64,000 bases of DNA from Seminibacterium arietis (GCF_042675725.1 NZ_JBHTJN010000004.1:248001-312000), one strand, 5' to 3'; shown: positions 17,280 to 27,048, numbered from the stretch's first letter. The notes: a model not told the origin generated them from the sequence alone. Numbers and translations: made by a program.

Positions 17280-17858
17280 TTATTTTTTTGCTGATTTAGG
17301 TCGAAAACTAGCAATAATCTCAGATTTCGTATCAATATAAATTCCACTAAGTAATTGCAAACAATATGGCACAGCTGAAAAAATACCTTTTACTAATACA
17401 TTACCTTCTTTATCTTTTACCCCTTCAAGGGTTTCTTTAATCGCTTTCGGTTGACCTGGTAAATTCAGAATCAAGCATTCTTTACGAATGACACCTACTT
17501 GACGAGATAAAATAGCAGTAGGAACAAAATGCAAACTAATTTGCCTCATTTGTTCACCAAATCCTGGCATTTCACGATCAGCTATAGCTAATGTAGCATC
17601 TGGAGTCACATCTCGCTTAGCAGGTCCTGTCCCTCCTGTAGTTAAAATTAAATGGCAGTGATAGTCATCCACTAATTGGGATAATGTTTGTTCAATCACT
17701 TCTTTTTCATCAGGAATTAAACGAGTTTCAACCTCAAAGGGTTCAGTTAATACGTTCTGTAACCAATCTATCAATTCAGGAATACCTTGATCTTGGTAAA
17801 TACCTTGTGATGCACGATCTGACACCGAAACTAAACCAATTTTCAAAAGTGCGGTCAT
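17280..17858 (-). CDS. mogA: Molybdopterin adenylyltransferase
   Basis: Adenylylates molybdopterin before molybdenum insertion. The 192 residues include the MPT-binding signature LTTGGTGPAKRDVTPDATL and SVSDRASQG near the N-terminus. No other moa/moe gene is nearby. Its start codon overlaps a USS: ATGACCGCACTT encodes Met-Thr-Ala-Leu, so an uptake signal is embedded in the first codons. It lies 13 nt downstream of the SLC13 permease gene and is probably cotranscribed with it. Confidence 0.92.
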   Translation of the reverse strand: MTALLKIGLVSVSDRASQGIYQDQGIPELIDWLQNVLTEPFEVETRLIPDEKEVIEQTLSQLVDDYHCHLILTTGGTGPAKRDVTPDATLAIADREMPGFGEQMRQISLHFVPTAILSRQVGVIRKECLILNLPGQPKAIKETLEGVKDKEGNVLVKGIFSAVPYCLQLLSGIYIDTKSEIIASFRPKSAKK

Positions 17859-17871
17859 TTTTTTCTCTCTT

Positions 17872-19740
17872 TTAAAATGGGAAAAGCACTGGCACTAAAA
17901 AAACTGTGACCAGCATAATCAAAATAGTAAAAGGTACACCAATCTTTACAAAATCACTAAAACTATAATTGCCTGCACCTAAAACCATAGTATTTACAGG
18001 AGATGAAATTGGCGTCATAAAAGCAGCAGAGGCTGCAATTGCTACGGTCATTGCAAAAGGCACTGGTGATAATTGTAGATATTGAGCCAAACTAATCGCA
18101 ATAGGTGCAACCAAAATTGCAGTTGCTGTGTTAGATATAAACAACCCAATTACAGCAGTGAGAGTAAACAAACTTACTAAAATCCAATGTTTTCCCATTG
18201 TTCCTACTGTATGCACCATAAAATCTACAATCAGTTTAATTCCTCCCGTCTTTTCAAGTGCAATCGAAAATGGCATCATGCCTACGATTAAAATAATACT
18301 AGCCCAATGAATTGAATTATAGGCACTTTTCGCATCAATACAACGAAATTTTGCTAATAATAAGCAAGCAATTAATGCTGCTACAACATTTGGTACAATA
18401 CCTGTCACCATCAACCCCACCATCACGGCTATTGAAAAAATAGCATGTGGTGCCTGACTTTGTGCAGGCACAGCTCTTTCAATTTCCGCAGGATAATCAA
18501 GCATAAAAAAACTACTCGCTTTGCTCCGCATGTCTTGAATCAACTTCCATGCACCAACGACTAACAATAAGTCTCCTGCTGTAATCGGCAAATCAATTAG
18601 ATTGCCTGTTAAAACTTCGTTATTACGTTTAATTCCAACTACGTTCAAACCATAACGTGAACGAAACTGTAGTTCAGCTAAAGTTTTTCCAAGTGAATTA
18701 CTTTCAGGTTTTGGGGTTATTTCAACCATCCCCATAGATTTAGATTGGTTGCTAAAATTCGCCCTACGAATTTCTGCTGCTTCTAAATTATGGTATTGGC
18801 AAAATTGACTAAGTTCAAATTTAGGATCGCTAATGTCAATTAACAAAATGTCCTTTTCTTTGACTTCTCGTTTACCTAATTCAGAAGAATAAAATACAGG
18901 ACGAAAATGCTTCCAACGTTCAATAGCTAAAACATTTACTGAATAAAGTGACCGCAGTTTTAATTCTTCAAGATTCCTACCTACAAAGTCTGAACCTGTC
19001 CGTACTACTACACGCTTAATACGATCACTTAATTGATAGCCTTCTATCAATTCTTTCATAGAATATTGATTTGGTTGTTCGCCTTTTTCTGATTCTGTTC
19101 CAGCTAGCCAATGTCGAACAAACAACATGTAAACAATACCAATGACAAGAATAAAAACTCCAATTGGTGTAAAGGAAAAAAAGCTCAACCTTTGATGAGT
19201 CTCACGTATTAATTCTGCATTAACAACAAGATTGGGAGGAGTTGCAATTAAAGTCATCATACCACTAATTAAACCAGCTACGCTTAAAGGCATCATCAAG
19301 CGTCTTGTTGAAATATTCATTTGCCGACAAATCATCAACACTACAGGAATAAAAATCGCTACTACACCAGTAGAACTCATAAATGATCCTAAACCAGCAA
19401 CAGCAAGCATTAATAGCACTAAAACTTTAGTTTCACTATTCTTTGATGCTGTCATTAACCATTCGCTTACCTGATAAGCAATCCCTGTTCGCACTAGTCC
19501 TTCCCCAATAATAAATAACAAAGCAATCAAAATAATATTTGGATCACTAAATCCTGAAAGAACTTCCTCTGTAGTTAAGATACCGCTCAAACTGAAAGCT
19601 AAGATCACTAATAATGCTACAGCATCCATTCTTACTTTACTGCGAACGAACAAAAAAATTGTTATTGCTAAGAAAAAAACAACCCAAAATAAAGCATTTG
19701 AGAAGATGAGCTGATAAGCATAATTAAATAATTCAGACAT
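17872..19740 (-). CDS. SLC13/DASS family permease with two TrkA-C (RCK_C) domains
   Basis: A 622-residue inner-membrane transporter. About five or six helices (1-205) precede a cytoplasmic insert with two TrkA-C modules, about 215-300 (VVVRTGSDFVGRNLEELKLR) and 310-395 (MVEITPKPESNSLGKTLAEL). Six or more helices follow to the end. The SxPxN-like loops ATPPNLVVNAELI and ISSPVNTMVLGAGNY are the family's substrate/sodium sites. Members move sulfate, dicarboxylates or other anions; the substrate here is not identifiable. The RBS GGAG precedes the ATG. It is followed by mogA, a molybdate-using enzyme, but any link to oxyanion uptake is only suggestive. Confidence 0.85.
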   Translation of the reverse strand: MSELFNYAYQLIFSNALFWVVFFLAITIFLFVRSKVRMDAVALLVILAFSLSGILTTEEVLSGFSDPNIILIALLFIIGEGLVRTGIAYQVSEWLMTASKNSETKVLVLLMLAVAGLGSFMSSTGVVAIFIPVVLMICRQMNISTRRLMMPLSVAGLISGMMTLIATPPNLVVNAELIRETHQRLSFFSFTPIGVFILVIGIVYMLFVRHWLAGTESEKGEQPNQYSMKELIEGYQLSDRIKRVVVRTGSDFVGRNLEELKLRSLYSVNVLAIERWKHFRPVFYSSELGKREVKEKDILLIDISDPKFELSQFCQYHNLEAAEIRRANFSNQSKSMGMVEITPKPESNSLGKTLAELQFRSRYGLNVVGIKRNNEVLTGNLIDLPITAGDLLLVVGAWKLIQDMRSKASSFFMLDYPAEIERAVPAQSQAPHAIFSIAVMVGLMVTGIVPNVVAALIACLLLAKFRCIDAKSAYNSIHWASIILIVGMMPFSIALEKTGGIKLIVDFMVHTVGTMGKHWILVSLFTLTAVIGLFISNTATAILVAPIAISLAQYLQLSPVPFAMTVAIAASAAFMTPISSPVNTMVLGAGNYSFSDFVKIGVPFTILIMLVTVFLVPVLFPF

Positions 19741-19772
19741 TTTTACTCCAAATTTGAGTGTAATTGGCTCTA

Positions 19773-20366
19773 TTATAATGATTCTAATAATTTTCTAACA
19801 GGGGCAAAACTGCGACGATACTGAGGCAAAACACCAAATTGCTGCAATTTTTCTAAGTGTAATTTAGTAGGATAACCTTTATGCTGTGCAAAACCATACT
19901 GAGGATATTGTTGATCTAATGCTATCATTTCTTGATCCCGCGCCACTTTTGCCAAAATAGAAGCAGCACTAATCTCTGCGACAAGACTATCACCCTTTAC
20001 TACTGATTGAGCAGGCATAGGCAAATCAGGGATACGATTGCCATCCACCAACACAAAGTGCGGTTGAATTTTTAAATTTTTTACCGCTCTTTGCATCGCT
20101 AACATTGTTGCATGTAGAATATTAAGTTCGTCAATTTCTTCTACTTCAGCACGTCCTAGCGACCAGGCGAGTGCTTTTTGCTTGACTTCATTAGCTAGCA
20201 ACAAACGTTTTTTTTCTGATAATTTTTTACTATCTGCTAATCCAATAATAGGATTGCTAGGATCTAAAATGACGGCGGCAGTAACAACTGCCCCTACTAG
20301 AGGTCCTCTTCCTACTTCGTCCACACCTGCTATCAATTCATAATTAGGATAAACAAACTCAGCCAC
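19773..20366 (-). CDS. rnhB: Ribonuclease HII
   Basis: Removes ribonucleotides from DNA-RNA hybrids. The 197 residues start near YELIAGVDEVGRGPLVGAVV, which holds the first acidic residues; SKKLSEKKR and the ILAKVARD motif follow. The start codon is GTG at 20366, whose G is shared with the lpxB stop TAG, so the two are translationally coupled. In E. coli dnaE follows rnhB; here the SLC13-mogA unit follows. Confidence 0.95.
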   Translation of the reverse strand: MAEFVYPNYELIAGVDEVGRGPLVGAVVTAAVILDPSNPIIGLADSKKLSEKKRLLLANEVKQKALAWSLGRAEVEEIDELNILHATMLAMQRAVKNLKIQPHFVLVDGNRIPDLPMPAQSVVKGDSLVAEISAASILAKVARDQEMIALDQQYPQYGFAQHKGYPTKLHLEKLQQFGVLPQYRRSFAPVRKLLESL

Positions 20367-21532
20367 TATTTACTCTCCAGTAATTCTATCACTGCCTGAG
20401 CGGCCTGCTCGTCTGCATTACATTTAATTAAGCGATGAAGCTCTGTAAAACGCTGAATTAGATTATTACGATGCCGTATCGCTCGTTGATTTTGATCTAA
20501 ATATATTGATAGTTTTTCTACTAATTTTTCTGGTTCACAATCTTGTTGGATTAGTTCGGGTACAATCAATTCATTCGCCAGTAAATTCGGTAGTGAAATG
20601 TAAGATGTTTTTACTAATCTCTTAGCTAAAAAATAAGTAAAAGGTTTCATTTTATAGCCAACAACCATTGGAGATTTACACAGCATGCATTCTAGAGCTG
20701 CGGTTCCTGAAGCTAGTAATGTGGCTTGACTAGCAATCATTGCCTGTCTAGCACATCCATCTAATAAAATCATCGCTAAATTAGGTGCTATATTTGCTTT
20801 AATCTGCTCAAATTGCTGGCGACGTTTTGAATTGGCTAAAGGTACTAAAAACTGCAAATCTGGATATTTTTGTTTAAGTAAAAGAGCTGCTTGTAAAAAA
20901 GGTTCAGCTAAAAACTCTACTTCCGAACTACGACTGCCTACTAATAAAGATACATAACGTTGATTAGGATCAAGATGTAAAAATTGGCAAGCTGCAAGAT
21001 GATCTGGTTCAATTGGAATAGCATCTGCCATAGTATGTCCGATAAAACGACAAGGTACGTTAAATCGGTCATAAAAGGCTTTTTCAAAAGGTAGAAAAGC
21101 AAGCACTAAGTTAGTTGCAGCGGCAATTTTTTTCACTCGATTTTGTCGCCACGCCCATACTGAAGGACTAACATAGTGTACGGTTTTAATACCGTTCTTT
21201 TTCATTTTTAATTCGATATCTAAGTTAAAATCAGGGGAATCAATGCCAATGAAAATATCTGGCTTCTGTTGCAACATATAGTCAATTACTGAGCGTCGAA
21301 TTTTCAACAAACGTGGTAAATGCTTAACGACTTCCACTAACCCCATAACTGACAGCTCTTCCATATCAACTAAAGTTTCACAGCCTTGAGCAAGCATTTG
21401 TTTACCTGCGATACCAATGAAACGAGCTTCTGAATAATGTGCTTTTAAACTACGAATTAACCCTGCTCCTAAAATATCACCAGATACTTCTCCCACAACA
21501 ATTGCAATTGTTGGATTGTTCCGCATTTTCAT
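20366..21532 (-). CDS. lpxB: Lipid-A-disaccharide synthase
   Basis: GT19 glycosyltransferase that joins UDP-2,3-diacylglucosamine and lipid X. It has 388 residues, with VVGEVSGDILGAGLIRSLK at the N-terminus, HYVSPSVWAWRQNRVKKI in the middle and TLLASGTAALECMLCKSPMV near the nucleotide site. It acts at the inner face of the cytoplasmic membrane. It starts at ATG 21532 with AAGGAT upstream. A strong inverted-USS terminator separates it from lpxA, so lpxB-rnhB may be expressed below the rest of the run. Confidence 0.96.
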   Translation of the reverse strand: MKMRNNPTIAIVVGEVSGDILGAGLIRSLKAHYSEARFIGIAGKQMLAQGCETLVDMEELSVMGLVEVVKHLPRLLKIRRSVIDYMLQQKPDIFIGIDSPDFNLDIELKMKKNGIKTVHYVSPSVWAWRQNRVKKIAAATNLVLAFLPFEKAFYDRFNVPCRFIGHTMADAIPIEPDHLAACQFLHLDPNQRYVSLLVGSRSSEVEFLAEPFLQAALLLKQKYPDLQFLVPLANSKRRQQFEQIKANIAPNLAMILLDGCARQAMIASQATLLASGTAALECMLCKSPMVVGYKMKPFTYFLAKRLVKTSYISLPNLLANELIVPELIQQDCEPEKLVEKLSIYLDQNQRAIRHRNNLIQRFTELHRLIKCNADEQAAQAVIELLESK

Positions 21533-21542
21533 TAATCCTTAT

Positions 21543-21582
21543 AAAAAAACACCGCACTTTTATATTTCTAAAAAGTGCGGTG
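21543..21582 (-). terminator. USS-dyad terminator between lpxA and lpxB
   Basis: The arms CACCGCACTTTT (21550-21561) and AAAAGTGCGGTG (21571-21582) are a perfect 12-bp stem with a 9-nt loop. On the minus strand seven T follow. It is a textbook intrinsic terminator, but placed inside an essential operon. Confidence 0.8.
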
Positions 21583-21597
21583 AGATTCTCAATTTTA

Positions 21598-22386
21598 TCA
21601 GCGAATAATACCGCGAGTAGAGCGTTTGAAAAAATCCAAAAAGAAACTTACCGCACTTTCAGTACGTGCATATTGTTCAATTTCAGGAATAACTTCTTCG
21701 AGAGTTTTACCACTACGATAAATCAGTTTATACACATTACGAATAGCACGCATAGTTGGCTTCTCAAACCCACGTCGCTTTAATCCTTCAATATTCACTC
21801 CAAACGGACGAGCATGATTCCCTTGAGCAAGTACGTAAGGCGGAATATCTTGACTCACCATTGTTCCTCCTCCAAGCATCACATGCGAACCAATTACTAC
21901 GAACTGATGAATTGCTGACATACCGCCAACAATAACAAAATCATCCATTTGCACATGTCCAGCTAAAGTTGCGTTGTTAGCTAGAATACAGCGATTCTTA
22001 ATTTTACAATCATGAGCAATATGAGCATTGATCATAAATAAATTATCATCACCAATACGAGTAACCCCACCACCTTGAACAGTTCCACGATGAATAGTTA
22101 CACTCTCACGAATACGATTACGATGACCAATAATAGTTTTTGTCGGCTCATCACGATATTTTAGATCCTGATTCACTTCACCAATGCTAGCAAACTGGAA
22201 AATCTGATTATCTTCACCGATTGTAGTAACGCCTTTCACTACTACATGAGAGTGTAATATTGTGCCTTTACCAATTTCAACTTGGTTTCCTACGATACAA
22301 AATGGACCAATAACAACATTCTCAGCAATTTTTGCTCCCTCTTCCACAATTGAAGATGGATGGATTTTTGCACTTGGGTGAATCAT
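21598..22386 (-). CDS. lpxA: UDP-N-acetylglucosamine O-acyltransferase
   Basis: First step of lipid A synthesis. The 262 residues form a left-handed beta helix of hexapeptide repeats (about 1-190), starting MIHPSAKIHPSSIVEEGAKI, then a C-terminal helical domain. The catalytic histidine lies in NLFMINAHIAHDCKI. Cytoplasmic trimer. It is 9 nt downstream of fabZ with GGAG before its ATG. The fabZ-lpxA pairing lets both draw on the same beta-hydroxyacyl-ACP pool. Confidence 0.97.
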   Translation of the reverse strand: MIHPSAKIHPSSIVEEGAKIAENVVIGPFCIVGNQVEIGKGTILHSHVVVKGVTTIGEDNQIFQFASIGEVNQDLKYRDEPTKTIIGHRNRIRESVTIHRGTVQGGGVTRIGDDNLFMINAHIAHDCKIKNRCILANNATLAGHVQMDDFVIVGGMSAIHQFVVIGSHVMLGGGTMVSQDIPPYVLAQGNHARPFGVNIEGLKRRGFEKPTMRAIRNVYKLIYRSGKTLEEVIPEIEQYARTESAVSFFLDFFKRSTRGIIR

Positions 22387-22395
22387 AGCTACTCC

Positions 22396-22845
22396 TTATC
22401 TACGGGCACACATTAATTTAGCTTCACAGGCAACTTCTCCATTTACAGTAGCTACACCAGTAAATGCAGTGATTCCTCGTCTTTCCTTAATCACTTCAAC
22501 GTATAATTCCATTTGATCACCAGGTAAAACTGGGCGTTTAAAGCGAGCCTCATCAACGCCTGCAAAATAAAATAATTCATCGCCTTTTAATTCATGCGTT
22601 TTAAATGCAAGAATACCCATTGATTGAGCAAGTGCTTCTAAAATTAAGACACCAGGTAAGATAGGTTGCTCTGGAAAATGCCCCGTAAAACAAGGCTCAT
22701 TAACACTTATATTTTTGATTGCTTTTAACCATTTTCCTTCATCAAAATCTACTACACGATCAACAAGTAAAAAAGGATAACGATGAGGAAGCAATGACAT
22801 AATTTCTTTGGCTTCAATAATTCTTGGGGTACGTTCAGATTTCAA
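22396..22845 (-). CDS. fabZ: 3-hydroxyacyl-[ACP] dehydratase
   Basis: Hot-dog fold dehydratase of fatty acid synthesis. It has 149 residues with catalytic H56 in GHFPEQPILPGV and E70 in LILEALAQ. The start is TTG at 22845, supported by AAGGAT 7-8 nt before it and by the preceding residues matching the family. The next in-frame ATG is at residue 16, directly before SLLPHRYPF, and would cut the N-terminus. It sits between lpxD and lpxA in the standard order. Confidence 0.94.
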   Translation of the reverse strand: MKSERTPRIIEAKEIMSLLPHRYPFLLVDRVVDFDEGKWLKAIKNISVNEPCFTGHFPEQPILPGVLILEALAQSMGILAFKTHELKGDELFYFAGVDEARFKRPVLPGDQMELYVEVIKERRGITAFTGVATVNGEVACEAKLMCARR

Positions 22846-22954
22846 AATAATATCCTTCGAATAAAAATAATAAAAACTAGCTTGAAGAAAATTATACGAT
22901 ATTTAATTAATCAATACAAAAAAAGCTATCTTAGAACAACATCACATATTAACT

Positions 22955-23977
22955 TTAGCTTAGTTTCTTCTCTAATGTTTTCAATCGCTTATGGATTTTT
23001 TCTATATCTAATGTAAGTGCAGCTGTTTTTCTCCATTGTTTATTAGTTTGCAATGGAATACCTGATGAATATATTCCTGGTTCAGTAATTGGACGCATTA
23101 CCATCCCCATACCCGTAATAGTAACTTTATCACAGATCTCCATATGTCCATTTAAGACACTAGCACCACCAATTAAACAATAACGACCTACTTTCAAACT
23201 ACCAGCCATAATTACCCCACCAGCCACCGCCGTACCAGTACCAATATGTACGTTGTGAGCAATCTGGCAAAGATTATCAATAATCACGTTGTCTTCAATT
23301 ACAGTGGCCTCTAATGCTCCACGATCAATACAAGTACAGGCACCTATTTCTACATTGTCACCAATGATCACTGTACCTGTTTGAGGAATTTTTATCCAGC
23401 GACCACGATCGTTAGCATAACCAAATCCATCGCTACCAATCACTGCCCCTGATTGAATTAAACAGTTATTACCAATTTGTACGTTGTGATAAATACTTAC
23501 GTTCGCCCAAAGCTGAGTATTCGAACCAATCTTTGCATTCTTGCCGACGAAACAACCAGCTCCAATCACTACATTGTCGCCTAATTCGACATTATCTTCA
23601 ATTACAGCATTTGCTCCAACTGATACATTACAACCTAATTTTGCAGTTGATGAAACGACCGCACTCGATGCGATTTCGCAAGCAGCTTTTGGCGTATTAT
23701 CCATAAATTGAGCTAACACCGCATAAGCAACATAAGGATCATTAACAATTAATAAATTGCTATCTGAGGAACAAAAATCGACATCGCTTTGAGCTACAAC
23801 TAAAATCCCTGCTTGGGAATCACGCAATAGCTCACGAAATTTAGGATTGGAAATAAAAGTAAGCTGATTCTTCAATGCTTTATCTAGCGGAGCAATGCTA
23901 TCAACCAAAACATCGGCGTTACCTCGTATAGTGCCGCCGACTTTTTCCGCTAATATTCTAAGTGAATATTGTTGCAT
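22955..23977 (-). CDS. lpxD: UDP-3-O-(3-hydroxymyristoyl)glucosamine N-acyltransferase
   Basis: Third lipid A step. The 340 residues show an N-terminal uridine-binding domain (1-100), then a long left-handed beta helix of hexapeptide repeats, including GSDGFGYANDRGRWIKIPQ and the catalytic histidine region QIAHNVHIG. A short C-terminal helix ends in a coiled tail. Its ATG shares one base with the skp stop, giving TAATG coupling. Confidence 0.96.
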   Translation of the reverse strand: MQQYSLRILAEKVGGTIRGNADVLVDSIAPLDKALKNQLTFISNPKFRELLRDSQAGILVVAQSDVDFCSSDSNLLIVNDPYVAYAVLAQFMDNTPKAACEIASSAVVSSTAKLGCNVSVGANAVIEDNVELGDNVVIGAGCFVGKNAKIGSNTQLWANVSIYHNVQIGNNCLIQSGAVIGSDGFGYANDRGRWIKIPQTGTVIIGDNVEIGACTCIDRGALEATVIEDNVIIDNLCQIAHNVHIGTGTAVAGGVIMAGSLKVGRYCLIGGASVLNGHMEICDKVTITGMGMVMRPITEPGIYSSGIPLQTNKQWRKTAALTLDIEKIHKRLKTLEKKLS

Positions 23978-24561
23978 TATTTTGCCTTAGCTGGAGCTGG
24001 AAGTGCTTTCAAAACATCTTGAGTGATGTTTTTGCCATCAGCTATATACACAGCATTTCTTTCTTCTAAAACCGCAGTGAAATTTTTCTCTTTTGCTACT
24101 TTTTTAGTTGCTTCGGCAATATCATTCAAAAATCGTTTTGTTAGTTCATGATCTCGTTTCTGATTATCTTGATCAAACTTAGCTACATTTTTCTGATGTT
24201 CTGCTACTAAAGCATTCAATTCAGCATTACGTTTTTCAGCTAACTTATTAATTTCATCTTGACGCTTTTTAATATCTGCTTGACGTAATTTTTTTGCATC
24301 TTTTTCTAATGCTTTAACTTTTCCTTCGATTTCTTTTTCGAAAGACATTTTTTTCTCTTGTAACGCTTTTTCTGAATTTTTCAATTTTTCCAATGGTGCT
24401 TTAATTTCCGCATTAAATTTTTCTAATTCTGCTGGACGTGTAGGGTGGTTAATAATTAAATAATCCACATTAACAAATCCAATATTATCATCAGCCATTG
24501 CAACAGATGAACCTAATGCTAATGCTAAAGAAAGTGCGGTCAATTTTACTGCTTTTTTCAT
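23977..24561 (-). CDS. skp: Periplasmic chaperone Skp (OmpH)
   Basis: Holds unfolded outer-membrane proteins in the periplasm for BamA. The 194-residue precursor has a signal peptide of about 23 residues (cleavage near SSVAMA-DD). A beta body and long charged coiled-coil helices rich in Lys/Glu (about 50-150) follow; these form the trimer's tentacles. It is encoded between bamA and lpxD as usual. An 11-bp hairpin lies between bamA and this gene. Confidence 0.94.
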   Translation of the reverse strand: MKKAVKLTALSLALALGSSVAMADDNIGFVNVDYLIINHPTRPAELEKFNAEIKAPLEKLKNSEKALQEKKMSFEKEIEGKVKALEKDAKKLRQADIKKRQDEINKLAEKRNAELNALVAEHQKNVAKFDQDNQKRDHELTKRFLNDIAEATKKVAKEKNFTAVLEERNAVYIADGKNITQDVLKALPAPAKAK

Positions 24562-24600
24562 ACTGAAATTTTCCTTAAAAATTAATTTAAACTACTTGCT

Positions 24601-24629
24601 GTTACACCACTGACAAGTAGTGGTGTAAC
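24601..24629 (-). other. Perfect 11-bp hairpin between bamA and skp
   Basis: GTTACACCACT (24601-24611) and AGTGGTGTAAC (24619-24629) are perfect complements around a 7-nt loop. There is no U-tract on either side, so it is not a standard terminator. It may be an RNase or stability element that sets the BamA:Skp ratio, or a protein-binding palindrome. Confidence 0.5.
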
Positions 24630-24666
24630 TTCAAAATTAGACTTTTAGATCTAATATAAGTTCGGG

Positions 24667-27048
24667 TTAGAATGAGCCACCAATACTAAATTGGAATTGC
24701 TCAATTTCATCACCTTCATATTTTTTAACTGGTTTCGCATAAGAGAATACTAAAGGTCCTATTGGTGATTGCCACTGGAATGCGACACCAGCAGATGCAC
24801 GAATACGACTAGGATCACTGTAATCTGGTAATTTAAGATTAGCAAACTTCGCTTTATCTTCTGCTTTCCAACGAGTATTCCACACAGAAGCCATATCAAC
24901 AAACAATGAAGTTCTCACTGAACGTTGATTCTTATCAGCAACAAAAGGCGTTGGCACAATCAATTCAGCACTTGCTGTAACCATCGCATTACCACCAATA
25001 ATATCTTTGCTCACATTACAATAGCCCGCCGTGCTATTTTGACAATTTTGTGCTAAATAGATTGCATTTGGTCCAATTGCACCATAAGCAAAACCACGTA
25101 AACTACCAATTCCTCCAGCAGAATAATTTTGATAGAAAGGTAAGCGTTTACCACTTAATCCATCAGCATAAGCAGCTGTTGCCTTAGCGGATACAATCCA
25201 AGTGTGATCACGATCTAATGGATAGAAACTTTGTACATCAGCACTCAACTTATAATATTTATTATCTGATCCAGGAATAGTCACTTTACCGCTAGCAGAA
25301 GCTCTTGTTCCTTTAGTTGGGAAGTAACCTCTATTCAAACTATTATAATTCCAACCAAAAGAAAGCTCAAAATCACTCGCTTTAATTTTCCATGTGTCAA
25401 AATTCATGGATTTCATATATAAAGAGCGGTTATATTCTGGTGTAATATTTTTTAGTTTATTGTAGATGTAACCTAAACCAATATAATAAGAGTTATTTTC
25501 ATTTACTGGGAAACCTAAATTTACACTCGCTCCATACATGGTTCGACCATAAGTAGAAGAGGTTTTACTTTTTGAATTGTCATAATCTTCAAAGAAGATA
25601 TTTCCACCTAAACTAACGCCATCTTTGGTGAAATAAGGTTCAGTATAACCTAAATTCAAACTAGTACCATAGTCGTTACGGGAACCAGCAAGGCTAATAG
25701 ATGATCCCATTCCTAAGAAATTGTCTTGCTTAACACTTGCTTGATAACTGAATCCACTCTCCGTACCATAACCGATACCAAAGTTCAAACTACCTGTGTT
25801 ACGTTCTTTTACTCGATAAATAACATCAAGTTGATCAAAAACACCTGGTACTGTTTCAGTACGAGATTCTACTGTTTCAAAAAATCCCGTGCGTTCTAAT
25901 CGCAATTTACCTAATTCAACTAGTTGAGAAGACAGCCATGTTCCTTCTTGTTGACGCATTTCTTGTCGTAGAGTTTTATCCGCACTTACTGTATTGCCTT
26001 CAAAACGAATTTGACGAACAGAGTAACGACGACCAGCATCAACTACAAATGTTATTGACATCGTATTATCATTCTCATTAAATTGAGGACTAATGTTCAC
26101 TGTCGAGGTTGCATAACCTTGCTCACCTAATTTTGCTTTAATAGCATTTTCTACATAGGAAACATCACTGACACGATAAGTATCATTCATTCTAATTTTT
26201 TTCAGTAATGGTTCTAATTCTTCCGACATGCCTCCAACATCGCCTACAATTCGAACATTAGTGACTCGATACTGCTCACCTTCATTAATTGCTATTCGAA
26301 CTCTAGCTTCCGTTTTATCTTCATTCAATTGAACATCCGTTCCAGAAATCTGAAATTTTACATATCCGTTTTCAAGATAGAAATTACGTAATGCTTCTAA
26401 ATCTTTACCAAATTGTACAGAATCAAATTTATTACCAAAAAACTTCCACCAAGCATCAGATTGCAATTGCATTTGTTCTTCTAGTTTTCCTGCACTAAAA
26501 GCCTTGTTGCCCTCAAATTTAATGTCTTTTAATAGTGCAACGTCATTTTCTTTAAATTTTAGTTTTAATTCAGCACCATTATTTGCTATTGGCGTAATAA
26601 TAGTTTCAATAGTTGCATTGTACCGTCCTACGCTACGATAATGATCTAGCATACTTTGGCGAAACGCTTCTAATTTATCACGATCCAATACATTTCCAAT
26701 AGCAAAACCATTAGCATTTAAGTTTTCTTTAATTGCTTCACTTGGAATTGAATCATTTCCTTCCAATACAACTTCACTGATAATCGGGCGTTGTTGTACA
26801 GAAATTAATAACGTATTCCCTTCCCTTGTAGCTCTGACATTCTCATAGCCACGTAAAAATAAAGTTCTTACTACATTAGCAATATCATTATCCGTTGCTT
26901 TCTGTCCTATTCGAACAGGTAAGCTAGACAAGACATTATCATCCATTCCTGATTGAATACCATCAATCCGAATATCTTGTATCACGAAAGGTGCAGCAAT
27001 AGTAGCCGTCGAACCCAACAGAAGACTAGCAATCAAAAGTTTTTTCAT
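24667..27048 (-). CDS. bamA: Outer-membrane protein assembly factor BamA
   Basis: Central subunit of the BAM complex. The start is ATG 27048 (MKKLLIASLLLG) with AAGG upstream, giving 793 residues; the frame is open further up but that extension has no signal-peptide logic. Order: signal peptide to about residue 19 (ends IAA-PFVIQ), five POTRA domains (about 20-420), then a 16-strand beta barrel. GIGSLRGFAYGAIGP is the lid-loop motif (LRGF in place of VRGF). The protein ends FQFSIGGSF with the expected terminal aromatic. Confidence 0.97.
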   Translation of the reverse strand: MKKLLIASLLLGSTATIAAPFVIQDIRIDGIQSGMDDNVLSSLPVRIGQKATDNDIANVVRTLFLRGYENVRATREGNTLLISVQQRPIISEVVLEGNDSIPSEAIKENLNANGFAIGNVLDRDKLEAFRQSMLDHYRSVGRYNATIETIITPIANNGAELKLKFKENDVALLKDIKFEGNKAFSAGKLEEQMQLQSDAWWKFFGNKFDSVQFGKDLEALRNFYLENGYVKFQISGTDVQLNEDKTEARVRIAINEGEQYRVTNVRIVGDVGGMSEELEPLLKKIRMNDTYRVSDVSYVENAIKAKLGEQGYATSTVNISPQFNENDNTMSITFVVDAGRRYSVRQIRFEGNTVSADKTLRQEMRQQEGTWLSSQLVELGKLRLERTGFFETVESRTETVPGVFDQLDVIYRVKERNTGSLNFGIGYGTESGFSYQASVKQDNFLGMGSSISLAGSRNDYGTSLNLGYTEPYFTKDGVSLGGNIFFEDYDNSKSKTSSTYGRTMYGASVNLGFPVNENNSYYIGLGYIYNKLKNITPEYNRSLYMKSMNFDTWKIKASDFELSFGWNYNSLNRGYFPTKGTRASASGKVTIPGSDNKYYKLSADVQSFYPLDRDHTWIVSAKATAAYADGLSGKRLPFYQNYSAGGIGSLRGFAYGAIGPNAIYLAQNCQNSTAGYCNVSKDIIGGNAMVTASAELIVPTPFVADKNQRSVRTSLFVDMASVWNTRWKAEDKAKFANLKLPDYSDPSRIRASAGVAFQWQSPIGPLVFSYAKPVKKYEGDEIEQFQFSIGGSF

